Source: Natronococcus amylolyticus DSM 10524 (GTDB lineage Archaea; Halobacteriota; Halobacteria; Halobacteriales; Natrialbaceae). Taken from it: DNA of 64,000 bases. The notes beneath the pieces are model-generated. The model had not been told where the DNA came from and did no database searches. It saw only the letters and a list, made by a program, of their open reading frames with translations. The position numbers were made by a program, and so were the translations under genes. This document shows, piece after piece, positions 23,650-32,336 of this stretch; the stretch's first letter is position 1, and each line of letters begins with the position of its first letter. Location: the NCBI RefSeq assembly GCF_000337675.1, contig NZ_AOIB01000014.1, positions 151,352-215,351 of the forward strand, read 5' to 3'.

Positions 23650-24854
23650 TACTCGTTCGCGAGCGCGAGTTCACGTCGTTCTTCCGGTTCGAACGGATCG
23701 GCGTACGTCGACCAGTCGTCGTCCAGCTCCCTATCGGTAAGCACGCAGTCGTCGAGTCGCTCGATCAACGCTTCCTCGTCGAACTCCCGGCCGATGAACA
23801 CGAGGCGAGTCATGCGATCGCCCCACTCCTCGTCCCAGTCCTCCTCGAGGCCGGGTCGAGCGGCGAAGTACTGTTCGCGTTCGGCCTCGGGGAGATTCGC
23901 GAGCCACTGGCCCGACGGGCCCGCGCGGACGGAGGTGCCCGCCTTGTCGACGCCCATCGCCACGTCCTCTCGGCCGGCGCTCCAGAAGAACCCCTTTGCG
24001 CGGATCAGCTCGTCGGGCAGCTCCGAGAGCAGCTGTGCGATCCGCTCGGGGTGGAACGGCCGATTACGCTCGTAGACGAAGGAGGTGACGCCGTGTTCCT
24101 CCTGCGGATCGTGGTGGTGGTCGTGCTGGAGCTCGTGTTTCCAGCCCGCCGAGTTCGAGGCGTCCTGAAAGTCGAACCGCTCGGTGCCGAGAATCTCGTC
24201 GGGATCGACGTTCCCGAACTCGGTACGGACGATCTTCGCGCGCGGCTGCAGCCGTTCGAGGACCGCCTCGATCTCCTCGAGCGCGTCGTCGGGGACGAGG
24301 TCGCACTTGTTCAACAGGAGGACGTCACAGAACTCGATCTGATCGAGGAGCACGGTCTCCGGAACCCGGCCCGACTCGCCGGTAGGGACCTCCGCCGCCA
24401 GCGCCTCTCCGGCGTCGAACGACTCCCAGAAGCTGTGAGCGTTCGCGACCGTTACCATCGTGTCGAGTTCGTAGGTGTCGGTCGGATCGAACGACGCGTC
24501 CTCGAAGCCCATCGCGAACGTCTGGGCGACCGGGATCGGCTCGGAGATGCCCGAGGACTCGACCAGCAGGTAGTCGAACTCCCGTCGATCCGCGAGTCGC
24601 CCGACCTCGTCGAGCATGTCCCCGCGAAGCCGACAGCAGATGCAGCCGTTGGACATCTCGATGATCTCCTCCTCGCCCCCCAGGTCAGACTGTTGGGTGA
24701 CGTGCTCGGCGTCGACGTTGACGTCACCCATATCGTTGACGACGACGGCGACCTCGAGGCCGTGATCCGCGGTTAGCACGTGGTTGAGTACGGTCGTCTT
24801 GCCGGCCCCGAGGCTGCCGCTCAGCACGGTCACCGGGATGCGTTCGTTGCTCAT
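23649..24854 (-). CDS. COG0523/CobW GTPase, second paralogue
   Basis: 401 residues. Walker A SGSLGAGKTTVL, metal motif SNGCICCRLRG near residue 70, LVESSGISEPIPV, LLNKCDLV, and the C-terminal NRPFHPERIAQLLSELPDEL. The linker has only a short His cluster (LQHDHHHDPQEEHG), so it differs from its neighbour mainly in the metal-binding loop. Two tandem GTPases suggest handling of one metal by two steps or of two metals. It is the first gene of the operon; 104 bp separate it from the divergent nikR gene. Confidence 0.93.
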   Translation of the reverse strand: MSNERIPVTVLSGSLGAGKTTVLNHVLTADHGLEVAVVVNDMGDVNVDAEHVTQQSDLGGEEEIIEMSNGCICCRLRGDMLDEVGRLADRREFDYLLVESSGISEPIPVAQTFAMGFEDASFDPTDTYELDTMVTVANAHSFWESFDAGEALAAEVPTGESGRVPETVLLDQIEFCDVLLLNKCDLVPDDALEEIEAVLERLQPRAKIVRTEFGNVDPDEILGTERFDFQDASNSAGWKHELQHDHHHDPQEEHGVTSFVYERNRPFHPERIAQLLSELPDELIRAKGFFWSAGREDVAMGVDKAGTSVRAGPSGQWLANLPEAEREQYFAARPGLEEDWDEEWGDRMTRLVFIGREFDEEALIERLDDCVLTDRELDDDWSTYADPFEPEERRELALANE

Positions 24855-24892
24855 AGACGCGTTGTGAATACATCCCGGAGTCTTGTTAATGT

Positions 24893-24940
24893 TAGTTATT
24901 ATATCTCGCTCCGACTCTGAATAACAAATTCTATTAAGTC
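24893..24940. promoter_or_regulatory. Divergent promoter and candidate NikR operator
   Basis: The 104-bp space between the GTPase operon and nikR is very AT-rich for this genome. It contains GTTATT (24895-24900) and AATAAC (24920-24925), an inverted repeat with a 19-bp spacer, flanked by TTAAT and ATTAA. NikR proteins bind widely spaced 6-bp inverted half-sites, so this is a reasonable operator candidate; the exact spacing differs from the E. coli site. Confidence 0.5.
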
Positions 24941-24958
24941 AATCCTGTATTTTAGTAT

Positions 24959-25381
24959 ATGGCCGTCGTCAGCCTCTCGATGCCCGAGGAACTGCTCGAG
25001 CGACTCGACGACCACGCGTCGGCTCACGAGTACTCGGGTCGAAGCGAGGTCGTCCGGGAGGGGACGCGGTCGTTACTCGAGGCGTTCGAGGACGACCGGT
25101 CAGAGGAGGGACCCCTCGCGGGAACCGTCACCGTACGCTACGACTTCGGAACGCAGCGTATCGAGCGCCGCGTCGCGGCGCTTCGCCACGAGTTCGACGA
25201 CGTGATCGCGGCCAACGATCACAGCCACGTTGCCGACTACTGTCTCGATCTGTTCGTACTCGAGGCCGAGATCGACGCGATCGCCTCGTTCGTCGAGAAG
25301 CTACGGGCGATCGGGGGCGTCGAACACGTCAACCACTCGCTCGTCCCACTGGGCGGACACGATCGCTCGGGCGGTGGGTGA
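24959..25381 (+). CDS. nikR: NikR-type metal-responsive regulator
   Basis: 140 residues. A ribbon-helix-helix N-terminus (VVSLSMPEELLERLDDHASA, then GRSEVVREGTRSLL) is followed by the NikR ACT-like domain. The metal ligands are all present in order: His in ALRHEFDD, His-x-His in NDHSHVADY, Cys in YCLDLFVL. In E. coli NikR the equivalent His, His, His and Cys give square-planar nickel. Metal-bound tetramer represses by binding operator DNA. Divergence from two CobW GTPases suggests that it controls them and itself; nickel or cobalt is the likely signal. Confidence 0.92.
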   Translation: MAVVSLSMPEELLERLDDHASAHEYSGRSEVVREGTRSLLEAFEDDRSEEGPLAGTVTVRYDFGTQRIERRVAALRHEFDDVIAANDHSHVADYCLDLFVLEAEIDAIASFVEKLRAIGGVEHVNHSLVPLGGHDRSGGG

Positions 25382-25518
25382 GATCGAACCGGGAGAAACG
25401 CGGGTTCGGCAAGCGCGAGCAGTCAACGTGGCTCGGTCGCCGACGGAGAGGTGTCTCGGCTCCGGTTTCTTTCCCCGCCGACGCGTGGGTTCATGTAGGA
25501 AACCGAGGAATCGAACCT

Positions 25519-25689
25519 ATGTCAACGTCCACTCCCCCATCCGCCGACGCCGATCCGGAGCTTCCCGGCCCTTCCTCCGCGATCGGGACCTACAATACGC
25601 AGGATGACGAGACCGTCATCTACGACGAGAACCGCTCCGAGGCGTGGATCAGTTCGACGTACGCCCTCTCGCTCGGCGAGGTCGAGTGA
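25519..25689 (+). CDS. DUF7331-like 56-residue protein
   Basis: ATG at 25519. A Pro/Ser/Asp-rich head precedes the ordered tail IGTYNTQDDETVIYDENRSE then AWISSTYALSLGEVE. The ETVIYD...AWI pattern matches a small haloarchaeal family I recall as DUF7331. Function unknown. It is monocistronic, 137 bp after nikR on the same strand. A longer frame from 25378 overlaps nikR and is not supported. Confidence 0.7.
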   Translation: MSTSTPPSADADPELPGPSSAIGTYNTQDDETVIYDENRSEAWISSTYALSLGEVE

Positions 25690-25769
25690 CGATCCGGACC
25701 TCGGATACCGGCTTCGGCGGTACGGCTACGTCCTCGAGCCTCGCTCGATACTTGGCATATCGGACGGAC

Positions 25770-26099
25770 TCAGAGCCGTACTTCGTCCATCGCGAACGTG
25801 ACCATCCTGCCCTCGACGTAGTATGTACAGCTTCGACAGTACCCCTCGAGGAGGAGCCGAGCGCTCAGCTCGTCGTCGTAGCGAACCTTGAGTCGACTCT
25901 CGAGTCGGTCCCGACAGCGAGGACAGCGTCCCCCGAGGTTCCTCGAGCCCGTCGGCGGCTCGCTCGCGTCCTCGGTTCGACCCCGGGAGAGCGACGGATC
26001 CGTCGCGTCGGCCGCGGATCGACGGAATCGAGCCGACGTACCGGAATCCGGCTCACCAACTCGACGACTCTCGGTTCCGGCTCGACCGTCAGCGCTCAC
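25770..26099 (-). CDS. Zinc-ribbon-like hypothetical protein
   Basis: 109 residues as drawn, but only the last 55 look ordered: GGRCPRCRDRLESRLKVRYD, then DELSARLLLEGYCRSCTYYV and MVTFAMDEVRL. CPRC and CRSC form a four-Cys zinc ribbon. The first half is Arg/Ser/Gly-rich and may be untranslated or disordered, so the true start may be further in. Unknown family. It is followed by the non-coding gap 26100-26273. Confidence 0.6.
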   Translation of the reverse strand: MSADGRAGTESRRVGEPDSGTSARFRRSAADATDPSLSRGRTEDASEPPTGSRNLGGRCPRCRDRLESRLKVRYDDELSARLLLEGYCRSCTYYVEGRMVTFAMDEVRL

Positions 26100-26273
26100 G
26101 TCAGCCCACCCCCGTGATCGTGTCGTCGAATCGGATCATCTACGCTTCCTACTCGCTCCGGCCGCTTTAGCCCCCCACCGACGTCGTTCGATCGGCCGAA
26201 CCGACGGACGTCGGTCATAGTCGACCGGGACCGATCTAGTCCGGTACCGAGACGGTACCATCTTTGTCAGCGT

Positions 26274-28727
26274 CTAAACGTCGAGCGTCACCCGCTTGGT
26301 CTCGGTCGTGGTCTGCTCGAAGTAGTCGGTGACCGTGATCGTGACCTCGTGCTCCCGGCCCGCACCGTCGTCAGCTCCGGTGAGACGGTGGTCTCCGGCG
26401 TCTTCGTCCCCCCTGGCCATCGAACTCGCGTCGTCGAGCACGTCGTCGTCGTCCGCGAGGCGCAACTCGAGCTCGAGGTCCCAGAGCTCGCCGCCCTCGT
26501 CAGAGACTTCCCATTCGACATCGGCGGCGGGCGTCCCGAGGAAGTCCGTCGCCTCGACCTCGAAGGAGTCGATCGAGGGCGCCGGGGACCGCTCGTCGAG
26601 CGTGACCTCCTCGCTCGCGTCGACCGCGTTGTCCTCGTGATCCGTCGCCCTGATCGTGATCTCGTACTCCTCGCCGGCCCCCTTGATCCGATCGGTGTTT
26701 CTGAGGGTGTGTGTTCCGCTCTCCTCGCCGCCCTCGAGCTCCGAGGTCGCGCTGTGGAGCACCTCCTCGTCGTCGGCGTACCGGAGCTCGGAGGTGATCT
26801 CCGCCAGGTCACTATCCCGGTCGGTGACAGTCCACTGGACCGACGCGCCGACGGAATTTTGCGAGCTGTTGTCCGACACCTCGAACGCCTCGAATTCGGG
26901 GACGCCGGGCTCGGGATCGGTCTCGACGGAGACGGCGTCGCCCGTCGCGGTCTCGTCGCCGTCCGTCACGACGGCGCGAACCTCGTAGGCGGTCTCGGGC
27001 TCGAGTCCCGACAGCTCCTCCTCGAACTCGCCGATGCCGGACCGTTCGGATCCCTCAGTATCGGTCCAGGAGTCGTCGTCGCCGTCGGCCGCCCGCCACT
27101 GGAACCCCGCCTCGACGGCGTCGGCATTAGCGACCCCCTCGAGATCGCCGACGCAGTGTATCGAGCCGTGATCGACGGGACTCGCGTCGTCGGTTTCGAC
27201 CGTCAGCGAGTCGGCGCCAGTGGTAAACGCCGTGGCTTCTCCGGTTTCGTTTCCGGAGTCCGACTCGACGACGGCCCGGAACTCGTACTCGGTCTCGGGC
27301 TCGAGGTCCTCGACGGTCGCCTCGAACGTCTCGTCCTCTTCGACAGCCTGCGAGTCGGTCTCGGACCAGTCGTCTCCGTCCGCCGGCCGCCACTCGAAGA
27401 ACCCGTCGGCGGTCCCGTCGTCCTCGAGCGATCGGACCGCTCCGGTGAGCGTCGCCCTCGAGGCCCGCACCGCAGTCGCCTCCTCCGTGGCGACGGCCTC
27501 GATTGCCTCGGCTGCGCTCTCAGCGTCGATCAGTCCGTACCCCTGTTCGGTCTCGTCGACACCGATGTCCTCAGCGGTCTCCCGAAGGATGCCGCGGACG
27601 CCGCCCGGATCGTCCGGATCGTCGGTATCCTCGGCGTGGGGAACGCCAGCCTCGAGCAGTCGCACCGCGAGCCCCGCGACGTGGGGCACGGCCATCGACG
27701 TTCCGTCCATCGTCTCGTAGTCGTCGCCCGGTGTCGTCGACACGACGTCGACGCCGGGGGCGACCAGCTCGAGACCCGCCCCGCGCGCGGAGAAGTCCGC
27801 GATCTCGTCGCGGGAGTCGGTCGCCCCGACGGCGATGCAAGCGTCGTACGCGGCGGGGTAGTCGACGGTGCCCTCGTCGGGCCCGGCGTTGCCCGCGGCC
27901 GCGAAAACGAGGGTGCCGTTCTCGTAGGCGTATTCGATGGCGTCCTCGAGGATCGGCCCCGGCTCGGGCCCGCCCAGACTCAGCGTGAGGACCTCGAGCC
28001 CCTCGTCGGCACACCACTCGATGGCCGCGGCGATTTCGGAGTCACGGCCCCCACCGTCGCCGTCGAGCACCTTGACGGCGCACAGTTCGGCGTCGGGCGT
28101 GACCCCGACGACGCCGACGTCGTTGTCCGCGGCCGCCGCCGTCCCGGCGATGTGTGTGCCGTGGGTGCCGTCGTCCTCCCAGTCGTCGTCGCAGCCGTCC
28201 TCACAGTCGACGAACGAGGCGCCGTCGTCGACCTCGAGGCTCTCGTGGTCCGGGTCGATCCCGGTGTCGAGGACGGCGATGGTCGCCTCGCGACTCGAGT
28301 CGGTCTTCGACGGCAGCGAGTCGACGCCGAGCCGTTCGATCCCCCAGGGAACGACCTGGTCGTCGCCCGGATCGGGCTCGAGTGCGGTACTCGTTCGCCC
28401 GCTCGAGACGGCGGCGGGACCGATCGCGTGTCTGCGGTGGTCGGGAACGACGTACCGCACGTCGCTTCGCGTCTCGTACTCGGCGGCCACGTCGTCGGTG
28501 CACGTACAGACCGTCGCACCGCCGGCCGAACCGAACGAGAGCGTTCGGTGGACCGCGACGGCGTCGCTCGAGATCGATCTGGTCGAGGCGTCCGGCGACG
28601 TTCCGACGACGTACCGGTGGCAGTCGTCGGAGTCGTCTCCCGCGGCCGCTCCGATACCGGAGCCGGCGACGGGGGTGCTTGCCATCGTCTTGAGTACGTC
28701 TCGACGCGAAAAGTTGGTGGGGATCAT
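26274..28727 (-). CDS. Secreted subtilisin-like serine protease (S8) with C-terminal beta domains
   Basis: 817 residues. Tat signal FSRRDVLKTMAS, then a propeptide-like segment to about 125. The S8 catalytic domain spans about 130-430: Asp154 in AVLDTGIDPD, His189 in GTHGTHIAGT, Asn290 in AAAGNAGPD, Ser354 in DGTSMAVPHVAG. From about 445 onward come two fibronectin-like repeats with the repeated LEPETEYEFRAVV / LEPETAYEVRAVV strands, then two more beta domains (SVQWTVTDRDSDLAEI, ADVEWEVSDEGGELWD). It is like halolysins but with a much longer C-terminus, which may bind cell surface or substrate. Numerous paired Cys in the catalytic half suggest disulfides. Confidence 0.95.
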   Translation of the reverse strand: MIPTNFSRRDVLKTMASTPVAGSGIGAAAGDDSDDCHRYVVGTSPDASTRSISSDAVAVHRTLSFGSAGGATVCTCTDDVAAEYETRSDVRYVVPDHRRHAIGPAAVSSGRTSTALEPDPGDDQVVPWGIERLGVDSLPSKTDSSREATIAVLDTGIDPDHESLEVDDGASFVDCEDGCDDDWEDDGTHGTHIAGTAAAADNDVGVVGVTPDAELCAVKVLDGDGGGRDSEIAAAIEWCADEGLEVLTLSLGGPEPGPILEDAIEYAYENGTLVFAAAGNAGPDEGTVDYPAAYDACIAVGATDSRDEIADFSARGAGLELVAPGVDVVSTTPGDDYETMDGTSMAVPHVAGLAVRLLEAGVPHAEDTDDPDDPGGVRGILRETAEDIGVDETEQGYGLIDAESAAEAIEAVATEEATAVRASRATLTGAVRSLEDDGTADGFFEWRPADGDDWSETDSQAVEEDETFEATVEDLEPETEYEFRAVVESDSGNETGEATAFTTGADSLTVETDDASPVDHGSIHCVGDLEGVANADAVEAGFQWRAADGDDDSWTDTEGSERSGIGEFEEELSGLEPETAYEVRAVVTDGDETATGDAVSVETDPEPGVPEFEAFEVSDNSSQNSVGASVQWTVTDRDSDLAEITSELRYADDEEVLHSATSELEGGEESGTHTLRNTDRIKGAGEEYEITIRATDHEDNAVDASEEVTLDERSPAPSIDSFEVEATDFLGTPAADVEWEVSDEGGELWDLELELRLADDDDVLDDASSMARGDEDAGDHRLTGADDGAGREHEVTITVTDYFEQTTTETKRVTLDV

Positions 28728-29086
28728 CGTTCAGTGTGAAGTGGAGTGGAAACGGAGCCGGTCCCGAGACGCCCCGGAACCGCGACGATACAGACGGCCG
28801 CGGTCAGGACCGCGTCGCTCGAGGCCGTCCGCGCTGATGCGATCGTGGCGAGCGGGGGCTCGAGCGCCGGGGGTAGCCATCACTCGGTGGTCGTGAGGCC
28901 GACGCGTCGCTTGGTTCGATAGTCTCATTGGCGCTGGTCTCCGTCGATCGCTCCCGACGGTCGAACCGTCGGCCGATCCGACTGGTCCGCCCGCACGGGG
29001 CGATCGTCGTCGTTTCTTCGACATCCGACCCGGTTCGTCGCTATTCGGTGCATTTGGAGCGACCCACAAAGCGGTGGTAGCTGTTT

Positions 29087-29117
29087 GGATAGCCCCTGCT
29101 CGAGGGCAGGGCTATCC
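29087..29117. repeat. Isolated perfect-stem hairpin
   Basis: GGATAGCCC with CTGC pairs with GCAGGGCTATCC through about 12 bp with one bulged C and a TCGAG loop. It lies in the 594-bp non-coding gap 28728-29321 between the protease and orc1 genes. The loop is unlike the tRNA-flank family. It may be a terminator or an RNA element; nothing else is visible in the gap. Confidence 0.5.
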
Positions 29118-29321
29118 GTATCGGCCCCGGGCTCGAGCAACTGAGGGTTATCGAACGGAAACGCTCCGTTTCGATCGATTTGGGCGGTGAGATAGCGGTT
29201 GTCGGTTGCGCTCGATCGGAGTGAGTGGAGGCGTATCCAGAGTTGCGCTGACCGTACGCGAGAAGAGAGGCGTCCTCGGTTCGTTAGAGTCGGGTTTCGC
29301 TGGAGGTTGACTCCAAGCGAA

Positions 29322-30671
29322 TCACGTGTCGCGGAGAGACTGGCGGGCGATCGACCGAGCGGTGGCTAGTTCGATCTCGTCGAATACGTCGTCGGCCTCG
29401 AGCGTCTCGATGACCGCGTCGACCGGTTCGGTAAACGCGAACACGAGATGAACGCCGCTCTTGAAGCCGTCGCTCGTTCGCTCGCTCTCGAGAACGCCGT
29501 ACGTTCCCGCTTTGTTGATATGGCTGTTGACGGTTTCCTGCGTGTAGACGTCGCGGTCGGTGCGCTGACAGATCTCTCGGTACAGCGTATAGACCGCCGG
29601 ACTCGGTGCCGTCCCGTCGCTTACGTCCGCGACGACGGCCGCGGCGTACAGCGAGAGTTTCTTCTGGAGGGACATTCCGCCGACGATCTCCAGCACGCGG
29701 TTCTTGACGACCGAGTCGTTGGCCGCGTGTACGTGTTGCTCCGTGACGACCGTCTCTCCGCCCCTGTTCGCGATCTCTCCCGCGTCGCGAAGCAGGTCGA
29801 TCGCTCGTCGTGCATCACCCTCGTTTTTCGCCCCGTACGCAGCGACGAGTTCGATAACGCCCTCCTCGAGGGCGTCGTCTTTGAACGCATCACGTCGGCG
29901 GTTGAGAATCTCGATGAGCTCGTTTGCATCGTAGTCGGAGAAGTGGATACCGGTCGGGTTGTACGAGCTGTCGGTCCGACTATCCAGGTTCTCACGGAAT
30001 TTGGGGTGGTTCGTAATAACGACCGTCGAGACGAGCGTATCGACGTGTTGCTCGGCCATGACTCGACTCAAACTGTACAGCAACCGGGAGTACGCAGGTT
30101 CGTCGTCACCGGCGTGACCGGTGAGGGTATCGATCTCGTCGAGGACGAACACGAGTGCGTCGAAGTGTCGATCGACGATCTCGTACAGTCGGACGTACTT
30201 CGCGTCGGTAGAGACGCCTTTTCGAGGGATGTCCCACGCGATTCCGGCTTTTTTCGCGGTTTGATGGCCGAGCTTCCAGACGGCGCGGTCAAGCGAGTGT
30301 GACTCCATCGTTTTGAAGTTGACTGCGACGAAGTCGAACTCGATACTGTTCTGGACGGCGCGATCTTTGACCTTCTCGGCGACCGCTTTCACAGTGAGGC
30401 TCTTTCCGGTGCCGCTCGGACCGTAAAGCAGGAGATCCGGGGGACGTTCGCCGTCGAGCGTGTCACGAAACGCGCGGGCCTCGGCCGCAAGTTGTTCGTC
30501 TCGACCGTAGATCCGATTGTGATCGACGATCGTATTCGAGTCGACGAGCTGTTTGTTCTCGAAAACCGTCTTCTGCTCCCCGTCCAGGATGTCGTCGACG
30601 ATAGAGGGCTCGGAAGCGGGATCTGATCCATCATCGTCCCCGTCGCACGTCTCTGATGGATTGTGATTCAC
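29322..30671 (-). CDS. orc1: Orc1/Cdc6 origin-recognition and helicase-loader protein
   Basis: About 449 residues from a GTG at 30671. AAA+ module: Walker A LLLYGPSGTGKSLTVKAVAE, Walker B VFVLDEIDTL, sensor-1 region STVVITNHPKF and sensor-2 EGDARRAIDLL. The C-terminal winged helix (about 370-440: KLSLYAAAVVADV, VYTLYREICQ, VNSHINKAGTYGVLE) binds origin repeats. It recruits MCM. A GTG 24 codons upstream (30743) is in frame, but its translation comes from origin repeats (HFEIG), so I start at 30671. The origin repeats lie directly upstream, the usual haloarchaeal arrangement. Confidence 0.93.
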   Translation of the reverse strand: MNHNPSETCDGDDDGSDPASEPSIVDDILDGEQKTVFENKQLVDSNTIVDHNRIYGRDEQLAAEARAFRDTLDGERPPDLLLYGPSGTGKSLTVKAVAEKVKDRAVQNSIEFDFVAVNFKTMESHSLDRAVWKLGHQTAKKAGIAWDIPRKGVSTDAKYVRLYEIVDRHFDALVFVLDEIDTLTGHAGDDEPAYSRLLYSLSRVMAEQHVDTLVSTVVITNHPKFRENLDSRTDSSYNPTGIHFSDYDANELIEILNRRRDAFKDDALEEGVIELVAAYGAKNEGDARRAIDLLRDAGEIANRGGETVVTEQHVHAANDSVVKNRVLEIVGGMSLQKKLSLYAAAVVADVSDGTAPSPAVYTLYREICQRTDRDVYTQETVNSHINKAGTYGVLESERTSDGFKSGVHLVFAFTEPVDAVIETLEADDVFDEIELATARSIARQSLRDT

Positions 30672-30700
30672 GGCTCGTGATGCACACTGGTCCGTAATAC

Positions 30701-31186
30701 CTATTTCGAAATGAAGGGGCCGTGGTCGAATTGAAACGGGCATCTCCGAAATGAGGACACCGATTTCGAAATGACCTGTACTCGGACCGGTGTCGAAGTG
30801 AGGGGGTCATCATCGAGATGAGAACACCACAATCGAAATGAAAAGTCGGTATCGAACCTTCGTCGAAATGAGGGGGCCAGCATCGAAATGAAATACGTGG
30901 ACTGACTCACACACACCGTTGTCGAAATGAAATGGGGGAATGGAAGGGGAGGAAGTCGTTTCGTCGCCGCTCGAGGGACCGATGGCTGGCCGAAACCGGT
31001 CGAGCGAGACACCGGAATCGAAATGATCTCCGAAGACAGACACACAGCGGCGAGGTCTTCGGCTCCACCGCCGGTGAACCGCTGCATCTGTATTCGGCCG
31101 GAAGATTTCATTTCGAGAACGGTGTGTGAGGGAAATCAGTCTAGACCTTCCAAAGTAGATTTCATTTCGACAATGGTGTGTGAGAG
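30701..31186. other. Replication origin: ORB-like repeat array
   Basis: Eleven direct copies of TCGAAATGA (four with one mismatch) start at 30706, 30726, 30746, 30766, 30793, 30813, 30833, 30863, 30883, 30922 and 31018. Two inverted copies start at 31108 and 31162. Three extended elements add a TCACACACC-type arm: 30907-30933 forward, 31105-31129 and 31159-31183 inverted. The two orientations and the closeness to orc1 identify an origin whose repeats the adjacent Orc1 probably binds. Confidence 0.85.
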
Positions 31187-31270
31187 AACCCTACTCTAGA
31201 TGGTAGCTAGTCCTTTTAGCAGTGTACTTTGTTAGTACAATTATCCGTACATCTATCTAGATTGCTTCAT
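31187..31270. other. AT-rich tract, candidate duplex-unwinding element
   Basis: Directly after the last inverted origin repeat lies about 85 bp of much higher A+T (TCTAGA, CCTTTTAGC, GTTAGTACAATTAT). It is bracketed by CTAGA words near 31195 and 31257. In archaeal origins the unwinding region lies between or beside extended ORB elements. The stretch 31271-31400 holds no gene that I can support. Confidence 0.6.
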
Positions 31271-31400
31271 CAGTGAACCTACCGACGTAGTTCAAGAGTG
31301 AATACGAGATGGACCGGGAGTCGTACTGGTTCTCCTGTCTGCGTTGGCTGTTTGTACCGGCGACAGCGTGAAATCCTACGGCTTCAGTTGTAGGAGGAAG

Positions 31401-31871
31401 TCACTCGCGGGTAGCTGACGACGAGTCGTCGCTCCGGACCGGCTTCTCGACCTCGAGGACCTCGAGTTCGAAGTCGGGAAACGTTTCCTCGGTGCGAAGC
31501 GACCAGCTCCCGCGGACGTCGACGCCGTTCCGACACGCCTCGGAGACGAGTCGCTGGGCCGACGTGGCGAACGCCGATCGCGAGTGCACCGCCGACCCGC
31601 TTCGGGAGGGGGCCGAGAGCGAGTCCACGGAACAGAGGAGGACGACGCCGGATATGGGCTCCGAGAGCGGAACCGCCTCCTCGAGACGGGGTGCCCGTCC
31701 GCCGAGATCCGATAGCTGGTCGGCGGGGTCGACGGGAGCCGGGAGCCCGCTCGAGCCGCCCGGCCCGGCAGCTCGTCCTCCGGCGAACTCCCGGATCGCG
31801 TCGGCGATTACGGTCGGGAGTTCGTCCGCTCCCGCGGCCGGGTTCGCGTCGGTATGGCGATCTGTCGTCAT
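31401..31871 (-). CDS. Hypothetical haloarchaeal protein
   Basis: 156 residues. The N-terminal part is acidic and Gly/Pro-rich. The middle has a hydrophobic strand PISGVVLLCSVDSLSAPSRS. The C-terminus reads SWSLRTEETFPDFELEVLEV. It has two Cys (in LLCSVD and SEACRNG). No family is recognised. Protein-like composition and normal codon positions support it. It is transcribed toward the origin and away from the giant regulator at 32337, with which it may share a control region. Confidence 0.65.
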   Translation of the reverse strand: MTTDRHTDANPAAGADELPTVIADAIREFAGGRAAGPGGSSGLPAPVDPADQLSDLGGRAPRLEEAVPLSEPISGVVLLCSVDSLSAPSRSGSAVHSRSAFATSAQRLVSEACRNGVDVRGSWSLRTEETFPDFELEVLEVEKPVRSDDSSSATRE

Positions 31872-32138
31872 CCTCGGGCTCTACTCGGTAGTAGCGCCGC
31901 GAACGGGAAAACGGGATAACTGAATGAGTAGCCCCCCGCGTGCGGCGCCATCGACCAGTAGTACGGCACGTACGTCGGTAGCACGTCGGCGGGTAGCGCG
32001 TTGGCGACGGTAGCTGCCGTCGCGACTACCGAGTACCCCATCCAGCCCAACCCTCGCGGGTTCGACAGGGTTGGCGACCGATCCTCGGTATCGGGCGGTG
32101 GCGACCGGGCTAGCCACGTCGGTCCCGCCGTTCAACGA
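31868..32138 (-). pseudogene. Possible remnant of a small hydrophobic protein
   Basis: The minus strand from about 32138 to 31868 is open in a frame that reads NPRGLGWMGYSVVATAATVA, then NALPADVLPTYVPYYW and SMAPHAGGYSFSYPVFPFAA. It is rich in aromatic and hydrophobic residues, unlike the Arg-rich shadows. The only starts are TTG (32050) or an internal ATG after GLGW, and no upstream ATG exists before the stop near 32139. It may be a decayed or very small membrane protein. The rest of the gap 31872-32336 shows nothing. Confidence 0.3.
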
Positions 32139-32336
32139 TCGAAGGCCCTCCTTTCTCGAGCCTGCCGGTGAAATCCACGTCTAGTACAGACTCCGTTCCG
32201 ACGGAGTTCGGACGGTTCCGGCTCGAGCCAGCGCTCGCGGATCGTCGTTCGCGGGGAACGGCGGTCCCGTTCTCGCGAAACGGCCGATCGCGCCGAGAGT
32301 CCTCGAGCGAGGAGCGCCCGCACCACGAAAGAAACA

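Noticed and set aside
26349-28739. 796-codon plus-strand frame opposite the S8 protease
   Set aside because: Antisense shadow; the minus strand has complete catalytic motifs and a Tat signal.
30701-31186. CRISPR array from the many short repeats near orc1
   Set aside because: The repeats are only about 9 bp, irregularly spaced by 20-130 bp and occur in both orientations; they are origin repeats and no cas gene is present.
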